From NCBI GenBank assembly GCA_031261905.1, contig JAISIS010000038.1, forward strand, positions 1 to 6,993: a DNA stretch of 6,993 nt. The letters are read 5' to 3'. The translations under genes were made by a program, and so were the position numbers. Position 1 is the stretch's first letter. Every line of letters starts with the position of its first letter. Shown piece by piece: positions 1 through 5,198 of this stretch. The stretch comes from Burkholderiaceae bacterium (GTDB lineage Bacteria; Pseudomonadota; Gammaproteobacteria; Burkholderiales; Burkholderiaceae_D). The notes under the pieces were generated by a model. That model was not told the DNA's origin. It did not search any database and was given only the letters and a program-made list of their open reading frames with translations.

Positions 1-1019
1 GTCAGCACATAAACCAGGGTGCGGTTTTTCATATCGCGCATCACGGCCTTCTGTGGAGCCATGATCGCGCCTTCACGAACGCCCTCCTCAATCACCGCCC
101 GCACATACATGCCCGGCAAAAGAATAGTATCCGGGTTATCGAAAGTCGCACGCACCGATACCACTCCCGTGTTTTGCTCAATGGTCACATCAGAGAACTG
201 AAGCTCGCCCAGAACCCACTCCGGCTCCGCGCCAGCCTCACCGCTTCCCGCAATCCGTACATAGGGAGAACCATCTTCCAGTTTCAGCTTGATTTTCGCG
301 CCCCGGTTGGCTCCTGCCTGTATCTGGCCTGCCGCCAGTTCACGGCGCAATTTCAGCAACTCGGTACTGGATTGCGTGACATCCACATAAACAGGCGTCA
401 ACTGCTGAACCGTTGAAAGCGGATCCGGCTGATTTTGTGTAACCAGCGCACCCGGCGTAACGAAAGAACGACTGATCCGCCCGGAAACCGGTGACAGCAC
501 TTTGGTATATTCCAGGTTGATGCGGGCCGTCTCAACCGCCTGTGCAGTTGCGTCAACAGCGGCAACGGCCTGATCCCGCGCCGCAACGGCGTCATCATAT
601 TCCTGTTTGCTGACAGCCTTTATGCCGACAATTTTGCTGTAACGTTCCGCCAGCAAACGGGCGGCTACGACATTGGCCTTCGCTTTGGCCAGTTCGGCTT
701 TTGCACTGTTGTAGGCCGCCTGGAACAGGGAGGGATCAATCTGGTAAAGCTGCTGCCCTTCCTTGACGTCCGACCCTTCCTCGAAAAGCCGTTTCTGGAT
801 AATGCCGCTTACCTGCGGGCGAACTTCTGAAACCATGTAGGCTGACACCCGCCCCGGTAATTCGGTAACCAGAGGAACCCTGTCGGCCCGGGTAACCAGA
901 TAGGTTACCCTGACATTCTGTGGCGCGGGCGCAGCCTCTTCCTTACAGCCTGTCAGGCTCATTACGGCGGCAAATACCACTCCCCAGAAACATATTCTTT
1001 GCATTGGCAAGCTGCTCAT
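1..1019 (-). CDS. RND efflux periplasmic adaptor (membrane fusion) lipoprotein, AcrA/MexA family, C-terminus cut by window edge
   Basis: This is the periplasmic adaptor that links an inner-membrane RND drug pump to an outer-membrane channel. The visible part is 339 codons, open to the left edge; family members are usually about 380-400 residues, so some 50 residues are missing. The N-terminus is a lipoprotein signal with lipobox LTGC and lipidated Cys25. The first lipoyl half lies around residues 64-95 (VRPQVSGII, then GSDVKEGQ). An Ala/Lys/Glu-rich coiled-coil hairpin spans about 97-170. The second lipoyl half is at 170-195 (TKVLSPVSGRIS, TPGALV). The beta-barrel carries FSDVTIEQNTG near 275-284, and LLPGMYV is at 300-306. 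Start choice: AAGGGAG lies five bases before the ATG at 1019, while Met6 has no Shine-Dalgarno sequence. Between Tyr253 and Gly271 there is a Gly/Ala-rich stretch that looks roughly a dozen residues longer than in remembered AcrA proteins. No TetR-type repressor is adjacent. The family call is firm; drug specificity is unknown. Confidence 0.93.
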   Translation of the reverse strand, partial: MSSLPMQRICFWGVVFAAVMSLTGCKEEAAPAPQNVRVTYLVTRADRVPLVTELPGRVSAYMVSEVRPQVSGIIQKRLFEEGSDVKEGQQLYQIDPSLFQAAYNSAKAELAKAKANVVAARLLAERYSKIVGIKAVSKQEYDDAVAARDQAVAAVDATAQAVETARINLEYTKVLSPVSGRISRSFVTPGALVTQNQPDPLSTVQQLTPVYVDVTQSSTELLKLRRELAAGQIQAGANRGAKIKLKLEDGSPYVRIAGSGEAGAEPEWVLGELQFSDVTIEQNTGVVSVRATFDNPDTILLPGMYVRAVIEEGVREGAIMAPQKAVMRDMKNRTLVYVL

Positions 1020-1048
1020 TTTTCTCCCTTGTCACGCAGCATCGGGTT

Positions 1049-1064
1049 AAAGGATCGTCCCTTT
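1049..1064 (-). promoter_or_regulatory. Inverted repeat in the efflux leader (possible operator or small hairpin)
   Basis: A perfect AAAGG / CCTTT inverted repeat with a six-base centre lies between the predicted promoter and the ribosome binding site of the efflux adaptor. It is 30 bases upstream of the start codon. Five-base arms are short enough to arise by chance, so only its position makes it worth listing. Confidence 0.2.
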
Positions 1065-1119
1065 TTGTCATGGCTAGCATAACATGCAGAAGGGTAAGCC
1101 CTTTTCTTCCAAAAGAGAA

Positions 1120-1148
1120 ATTATAAAAAACTTGGGCGGATTCCCCAA
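1120..1148 (-). promoter_or_regulatory. Probable sigma70 promoter for the efflux adaptor gene
   Basis: Read on the minus strand, TTGGGG (1148-1143) is followed after exactly 17 bases by a perfect TATAAT (1125-1120). The -35 box matches the consensus in its first three bases only. Transcription would start near 1113 and give a leader of roughly 95 bases before the ATG at 1019, which leaves room for the inverted repeat at 1049-1064. Confidence 0.5.
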
Positions 1149-1252
1149 ACAAAGATTGGCAATCCAAATAACTGCTTCCGGTTTTCAGGCGTAAACGCGT
1201 CATGTCCATCCAAACAGTGAATAGTTACACTTTGTCACATACCTCCAAACTT

Positions 1253-1283
1253 TTCACACATCCCCAAAACAATTAAGTATAAA
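1253..1283 (+). promoter_or_regulatory. Weak promoter candidate for the hydrolase operon
   Basis: TTCACA (5 of 6 against the -35 consensus) and TATAAA (5 of 6 against the -10 consensus) are separated by 19 bases, which is longer than the preferred 17. Transcription would begin near 1290 and give a leader of about 110 bases before the ATG at 1401. The long spacing suggests weak or activator-dependent expression if this is the true promoter. Confidence 0.3.
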
Positions 1284-1362
1284 ATGGCAGGTGAAGGCAT
1301 ACCCTGAGAAATCACGTGCCGCACCGCGACTTTTCCGGCAGGGAAAACACTATCCGCACGGC

Positions 1363-1396
1363 ATTCCTCCTCCAAAACAGTGTGTTATAGGAGAAT
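1363..1396 (+). promoter_or_regulatory. Shine-Dalgarno of the isochorismatase-like gene with an upstream complementary pyrimidine run
   Basis: AGGAG at 1389-1393 sits seven bases before the ATG at 1401 and fixes that codon as the start; a GTG at 1380 in the same frame lies upstream of the ribosome binding site and is not credible. A CTCCT at 1367-1371, with ATT at 1363-1365 and one bulged C, can pair with AGGAGAAT at 1389-1396. The result is an eight-pair stem with a 17-base loop that would hide the ribosome binding site. The site itself is clear; the structure is only a possibility. Confidence 0.5.
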
Positions 1397-1400
1397 ATCC

Positions 1401-2084
1401 ATGGACAAAACTATACTGGAACAACTGACTCCCCAAAACAGCATCCTTCTGATGATTGATCTGCAACCGCAAATGGCTTTTGGCGTTGGCAATATGGATC
1501 GCCAGGAACTGAAAAACAATGTCGTCGCGCTGGCCAAGGCGGCAAAAGTGTTCAATGTTCCTACCTTTATCACTACAGTCGAAACGGAAAGTTTCAGCGG
1601 ATATACCTTTCCCGAACTGACCGATGTCTTTCCTTCTGCGGATATTTATGAACGCAGCAGCATGAATTCCTGGGATTCCAAAAAGTTGCGGGACGCCATC
1701 AAGGCCACACGCCGGAAAAAACTGATTGCTTGCGGCCTGTGGACGGAAGTCTGTATCAACACTGCCGTCAATTCGGCCATGCTGGACGGATTCGAGGCTT
1801 ACGTGGTTGCCGATGCCTGCGGCGGCACCAGTCTTGCGGCACATAACTTGTCCGTAGAGCGCATGATTCAGGCGGGGATTCGCCCGCTCTCATGGCAACA
1901 ACTGATTCTGGAATGGCAGCGCGACTGGGCAAGACGCGAGACCTATGACGCCATCATGGACATTGTGCGCGAGCACAGCGGCGGCTACGGGATGGGCGTG
2001 GATTACGCCTATACGATGGTGCACAAGCAGCCGCAGCGCGGCAAATGGAAGGGCAAGATCGTGAAGGCGCCGACCAAGTTGTAA
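1401..2084 (+). CDS. Isochorismatase-superfamily cysteine hydrolase, YcaC-like
   Basis: This 227-residue protein has the length and fold motifs of YcaC-type cysteine hydrolases, soluble enzymes that cleave C-N or related bonds in small amides and carbamoyl compounds through a Cys thiolate. It shows the nucleophile-activating Asp20 in LLMIDLQ and the catalytic Cys118 in GLWTEVC. Arg85 (YERSSMNSWD) stands where many superfamily members have the triad Lys; YcaC, as I recall it, also has Arg there. KNNVVALAKAAKVFNVPT (38-55) and the C-terminal segment after residue 160 (EWQRDWARRETY) also align with remembered YcaC. No signal peptide is present, so it should be cytoplasmic. It lies 43 bases before the amidohydrolase and is probably co-transcribed with it. 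The natural substrate of this subgroup is poorly defined, and isochorismate itself is unlikely because there is no siderophore gene nearby. The family call is firm; the substrate is unknown. Confidence 0.92.
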   Translation: MDKTILEQLTPQNSILLMIDLQPQMAFGVGNMDRQELKNNVVALAKAAKVFNVPTFITTVETESFSGYTFPELTDVFPSADIYERSSMNSWDSKKLRDAIKATRRKKLIACGLWTEVCINTAVNSAMLDGFEAYVVADACGGTSLAAHNLSVERMIQAGIRPLSWQQLILEWQRDWARRETYDAIMDIVREHSGGYGMGVDYAYTMVHKQPQRGKWKGKIVKAPTKL

Positions 2085-2114
2085 GAACCTGTAAAGTTTG
2101 TAAGACACCTGTAA
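2080..2114 (+). repeat. Four phased TGTAA repeats across the stop codon and intergenic gap
   Basis: TGTAA occurs at 2080, 2090, 2099 and 2110, spaced 10, 9 and 11 bases apart. The first copy contains the TAA stop of the upstream gene. Three copies continue as TGTAAGA, and two are preceded by ACC or CACC. The array ends just before the GAGGGAGG ribosome binding site of the amidohydrolase. It may be a small tandem duplication or a binding array; no specific regulator is recognised. Confidence 0.5.
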
Positions 2115-2127
2115 GAGGGAGGTACTT

Positions 2128-3969
2128 ATGAAAGCGGATTTAATTCTTTACAACGGACGCATCCGCACGGGTGACCGCAGCAATCCCCAGGCAAATGCCG
2201 TAGCCATTCATGAAGGACGTTTTATCGCCGTAGGCACTGAAGCTGACGCGATGAAGTATCGCGGCACGAAAACCAGGGCTGTTGATTTAAACGGCAGGAC
2301 TTTGATTCCCGGACTGAATGATTCACATCTGCATCTTATCCGGGGCGGTCTGAACTACAATCTGGAACTGCGCTGGGAAGGTGTGCCTTCTCTGGCGGAC
2401 GCGCTTGCCATGCTGAAAGAGCAGGCGGCGCGCACGCCCCCGCCGCAATGGGTACGTGTGGTGGGCGGATGGAGTGAATTCCAGTTTGCCGAGCGCCGTA
2501 TGCCGACGCTGGAAGAAATCAACGCTGCTGCGCCTGATACGCCTGTTTTTGTTCTGCACCTGTATGATCAGGCTATTCTCAATCGCGCCGCGCTGAAGGC
2601 GGTGGGTTATACACGTGATACGCCCAATCCGCCAGGAAGTGAAATACAGCGCGATGCGAAAGGTGAGCCAACAGGCGTATGCATCGCAAGACCTAATGCC
2701 GGTCTGTTGTATGCCACTCTGGCAAAAGGCCCGCATCTGCCGCTGGAATACCAGATCAACTCCACAAGGCAATTCATGCGGGAACTTAACCGGCTGGGGC
2801 TGACCAGCGCCATTGACGCGGGCGGCGGCTCCCAGAACTATCCGGAAGATTACGAGGTTATCCGCCATCTGGATGAGCAAAAGCAACTGACGGTGCGGAT
2901 TGCCTATAACCTGTTTACACAGCGGCCCAAGGAAGAACTGGACGATTTCAGTAAATGGGTAAAGCATTCCCGCTATGCTTCCGGCAGCGATTTCCTGCGG
3001 CACAATGGCGCGGGCGAAATGCTGGTCTTTTCCGCTGCGGATTTTGAGGATTTTCTTGAACCGAGACCGGACCTGCCGCAAGGTATGGAAGATGAACTGG
3101 AAGCCGTTGTCAGGGTACTCGTTTCAAATCGCTGGCCATTCCGCATACATGCCACCTATGATGAGTCCATTTCGCGGATGCTGGATGTGTTTGAAAAGGT
3201 CAATCGCGAGATACCGTTTGACGGCCTGCCCTGGTTCTTTGACCATGCCGAAACCATTTCGCCGCGCAATATTGAAAGAGTAAAAGCGTTGAGCGGCGGC
3301 ATTGCCATCCAGAACCGGATGGCATTTCAGGGAGAATATTTTGTCAGACGTTATGGCGCGGAAGCTGCCAAACAAACGCCGCCCATCGCGCGAATGCTCT
3401 CTGAAGGATTGCCGGTCGGCGCCGGCACGGACGCAACCCGGGTATCCAGCTACAACCCGTGGACATCACTCTACTGGCTGGTCAGCGGACGCACGATAGG
3501 CGGGATTCAGTTATACAAGGAAGGACTACCAAGAGAAACCGCGTTGTCGCTTTATACTCACGGAAGCGCCTGGTTTTCTTCCGAGCAGGGCAAAAAAGGC
3601 ATGATCAAAACCGGGCAACTGGCGGATTGTGCCGCATTGACGGCGGACTATTTCAGCATCCCTGAAGACGCCATCAAGGAACTGGAATCCGTACTGACCG
3701 TTGTGGACGGCAATATCGTCTATGCGGCTGAAGAGTTTTCCGCACTCGGCCCACCCGCGCTGCCGGTTATGCCCGATTGGTCGCCTGTCGCCCGCTACCC
3801 CGGACATTTCCGCGCCAACAAGGCATCAGCCATGACCGGAGCACACCAGTGCTGCGGCCCCTGCGCCGTGCACGGGCATCATCACGATGTCGCGCGCAAA
3901 TCCAATGTGCCGGTAACGGATTATCGCGCCTTCTGGGGTGCTTTGGGCTGTTCCTGCTTCGCGTTCTGA
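2128..3969 (+). CDS. Amidohydrolase family 3 (YtcJ-like) metal-dependent hydrolase with Cys/His-rich C-terminal tail
   Basis: This 613-residue cytoplasmic enzyme belongs to the metal-dependent amidohydrolase superfamily, YtcJ / N-substituted formamide deformylase branch, which hydrolyses amide-type bonds. The N-terminal beta domain (ADLILYNGRI, GRFIAVG) leads into the metal-binding HxH motif at His67 and His69 (PGLNDSHLH). Further expected ligands are His341 (RIHATYDES), His373 (FFDHAETIS) and the catalytic Asp435 (GAGTDATR). The closing beta segment includes KTGQLADCAALTAD near 494-507. The start is set by GAGGGAGG five bases before the ATG. After residue 570 an unusual tail contains Cys575, 576, 579, 608 and 610, and His573, 582, 584, 585 and 586. 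This is not part of the catalytic barrel and resembles a metal-binding module. The gene follows the cysteine hydrolase in an apparent operon, so the two may process the same compound. The substrate cannot be deduced. Confidence 0.93.
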   Translation: MKADLILYNGRIRTGDRSNPQANAVAIHEGRFIAVGTEADAMKYRGTKTRAVDLNGRTLIPGLNDSHLHLIRGGLNYNLELRWEGVPSLADALAMLKEQAARTPPPQWVRVVGGWSEFQFAERRMPTLEEINAAAPDTPVFVLHLYDQAILNRAALKAVGYTRDTPNPPGSEIQRDAKGEPTGVCIARPNAGLLYATLAKGPHLPLEYQINSTRQFMRELNRLGLTSAIDAGGGSQNYPEDYEVIRHLDEQKQLTVRIAYNLFTQRPKEELDDFSKWVKHSRYASGSDFLRHNGAGEMLVFSAADFEDFLEPRPDLPQGMEDELEAVVRVLVSNRWPFRIHATYDESISRMLDVFEKVNREIPFDGLPWFFDHAETISPRNIERVKALSGGIAIQNRMAFQGEYFVRRYGAEAAKQTPPIARMLSEGLPVGAGTDATRVSSYNPWTSLYWLVSGRTIGGIQLYKEGLPRETALSLYTHGSAWFSSEQGKKGMIKTGQLADCAALTADYFSIPEDAIKELESVLTVVDGNIVYAAEEFSALGPPALPVMPDWSPVARYPGHFRANKASAMTGAHQCCGPCAVHGHHHDVARKSNVPVTDYRAFWGALGCSCFAF

Positions 3970-3974
3970 TGCTG

Positions 3975-4010
3975 ACGGCAATCCCGGCTCGCCCATGCCG
4001 GGATTGCCGT
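3975..4010 (+). terminator. Perfect 14-bp stem-loop after the amidohydrolase, possible terminator without a clear U-run
   Basis: ACGGCAATCCCGGC at 3975-3988 is perfectly complementary to 3997-4010, with an eight-base loop TCGCCCAT. It begins five bases after the amidohydrolase stop. The stem is GC-rich and would be very stable. The bases that follow are TACCCATATA rather than a run of T, so it is not a textbook intrinsic terminator. It could instead protect the 3' end of the operon mRNA, or serve as a protein-binding palindrome. Confidence 0.6.
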
Positions 4011-4031
4011 TACCCATATATAATGGCAATC
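4002..4031 (+). promoter_or_regulatory. Alternative stem-loop sharing the right arm of the preceding hairpin
   Basis: GATTGCCGTTA at 4002-4012 can pair with TAATGGCAATC at 4021-4031 through ten Watson-Crick pairs and one G-U pair, with an eight-base loop CCCATATA. TTT follows at 4032-4034. Because it uses bases 4002-4010, which also form the 3975-4010 stem, the two structures exclude each other. This geometry resembles an attenuator, but whether it acts as RNA or as DNA half-sites cannot be told from sequence. Confidence 0.45.
4019..4024 (+). promoter_or_regulatory. TATAAT -10 box candidate for the metallophosphoesterase
   Basis: A perfect TATAAT lies 35 bases before the ATG at 4059. The position 16-18 bases upstream falls in the arm of the large inverted repeat (TGCCGG region) and does not resemble a -35 box, and there is no extended -10 TG. 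If used, transcription would begin near 4031, and the -35 region would overlap the palindrome, suiting activator or repressor control. Confidence 0.35.
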
Positions 4032-4058
4032 TTTCCACGATCCATCTGACGCGGATTG

Positions 4059-5198
4059 ATGATAAACGCCTATTCTCTCATCCTGTTTGGATACATTGCG
4101 CTCCGGCTGATTTTTCCCTTGCCGACAAGTCTGGTAGCCAAATTTTGCGCCGCCATACCGGTATTGCTGATTGCGCTGAAACATTATTTTTTCCAGCATT
4201 TTTTTGGCGGCCTTTCTTCTCCCGACCTCCCCCGTTTTGTCATTATTCTGGCAGGGTGGCTTTATGCCATTCTGGTGTTTGTTTTCATCCTGCTCCTCAT
4301 GCGCGACATTGCCGCCTGCGCACTGTGGCTGGCCGCGCGAGCCGGTTTTTCTGCAGGCTTTTCGCTGGTCAGCGTGCCCGTTTCCCTGGGCATCATCCTG
4401 CTTGCAGTGATATGCGCCACCTATGGTGTGTATGAAGCCATCCGTCATCCGGATATCAAAAAAATGGAAATCACGCTGGCTCGTCTGCCCAAAGCGCTGG
4501 ATGGCATGACCATCGTTCAAATCAGCGATCTGCACGTCAACGCGTTCAATCCGGAACATAAAGTGAGATCACTGGTTGAAACAGTCAACGCGCTCAAACC
4601 TGATCTTGTTTTACTGACCGGCGATATTGTGGATGGCACGGTTGCCAAACGGCAAAAGGATATTGAACCACTCAGGACACTGCGAGCCAGATATGGGGTT
4701 TTCGGTTCCGCGGGCAATCATGAATACTATTCGGGCTTTGACGCCTGGCGCAAAAAGTTTGCCGAACTGGGCATTCATATGCTGTATAACGGCCACGTTA
4801 CGTTGTCAGTGAATGACCAGCCTCTTGTGCTTGCGGGCATTACTGATCCCGTTGCCGCCAGCTTCGGAAAAGACGTGCCGAACGTATCGGAAGCGCTTGC
4901 GGGAGCGCCTGAACATGCCTTGCGCATTCTCATGGCCCACCGCCCGCAGGAAGCAAACATACATGCCAATGCCGGTATTGATCTGCAACTCTCAGGGCAC
5001 ACGCATGGCGGGCAGATTATCGGGCTAAACCGGATTGTGGCGCGCTTTAACGATAATCTGCTGATGGGCTGGTACGACATTGGCTACATGAAACTCTACA
5101 TCAGTACAGGCATCAGTCTCTGGAACGGTTTTCCGGTCCGCTTCGGCGTTCCTTCAGAGATGCCCGTTATTGTGCTTCGCGCCAGACAATCTGTCTGA
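4059..5198 (+). CDS. Membrane-anchored calcineurin-like metallophosphoesterase (YaeI/YkuE type)
   Basis: This 379-residue enzyme has an N-terminal membrane region and a C-terminal dinuclear-metal phosphoesterase domain. Hydrophobic segments lie at about 3-20, 24-46, 60-81 and 102-122. The catalytic domain then shows the full motif set: Asp157 and His159 in QISDLHV, Asp189 in LLTGDIVDG, Asn220-His221 in AGNHEYYS, His294 in LMAHRPQ, and His314 and His316 in LSGHTHGGQI. The family hydrolyses phosphodiester or pyrophosphate bonds; for YaeI/YkuE-like proteins the physiological substrate is not settled, and lipid or envelope substrates are plausible from the membrane anchor. I chose ATG 4059 over the TTG directly before it; neither has a strong Shine-Dalgarno sequence, so translation may be modest. 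The 3' end overlaps the convergent kinase gene by 45 bases. Domain identity is firm; membrane topology and substrate are inferred. Confidence 0.92.
   Translation: MINAYSLILFGYIALRLIFPLPTSLVAKFCAAIPVLLIALKHYFFQHFFGGLSSPDLPRFVIILAGWLYAILVFVFILLLMRDIAACALWLAARAGFSAGFSLVSVPVSLGIILLAVICATYGVYEAIRHPDIKKMEITLARLPKALDGMTIVQISDLHVNAFNPEHKVRSLVETVNALKPDLVLLTGDIVDGTVAKRQKDIEPLRTLRARYGVFGSAGNHEYYSGFDAWRKKFAELGIHMLYNGHVTLSVNDQPLVLAGITDPVAASFGKDVPNVSEALAGAPEHALRILMAHRPQEANIHANAGIDLQLSGHTHGGQIIGLNRIVARFNDNLLMGWYDIGYMKLYISTGISLWNGFPVRFGVPSEMPVIVLRARQSV

Larger units (their letters stand above)
1020..1400. other. Divergent intergenic region between efflux adaptor and hydrolase operon
   Basis: This 381-base stretch is more AT-rich than the genes beside it and holds no convincing coding sequence. 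On the minus strand it has a good sigma70-like promoter for the efflux gene and an AAAGG/CCTTT inverted repeat at 1049-1064. On the plus strand it has a weaker promoter candidate near 1253-1283, a TTTTCC/GGAAAA inverted repeat at 1331-1347, and a pyrimidine run at 1366-1373 complementary to the ribosome binding site of the next gene. Short palindromes that could be operator sites are AGGG-N4-CCCT at 1090-1101, GATTG-N-CAATC at 1154-1164 and GCGT-AA-ACGC at 1189-1198. No transfer RNA or known riboswitch is apparent. Confidence 0.7.

Noticed and set aside
943..1209. Minus-strand 88-codon open frame upstream of and overlapping the efflux adaptor start
   Set aside because: It overlaps the well-supported adaptor start in another frame, covers the promoter candidate, and its translation shows no domain pattern.
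1284..1307. Seven-codon open frame after the weak plus-strand promoter
   Set aside because: There is no ribosome binding site, the predicted transcript start lies at or after its ATG, and the peptide has no run of regulatory codons, so a leader peptide is not supported.
1350..1844. Minus-strand 164-codon open frame antisense to the YcaC-like gene
   Set aside because: It is a shadow of a clear coding sequence with catalytic motifs, and its own translation resembles nothing known.
2323..3081. Minus-strand 252-codon open frame antisense to the amidohydrolase
   Set aside because: The plus strand here encodes the metal-binding barrel; the antisense product is Arg/Gln-rich without a recognisable fold.
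3921..4559. Minus-strand 212-codon open frame spanning the hairpin and the phosphoesterase start
   Set aside because: It runs antisense through two real genes and the inverted repeat, and its composition (many Gln, Lys, Asn) fits a non-coding frame.
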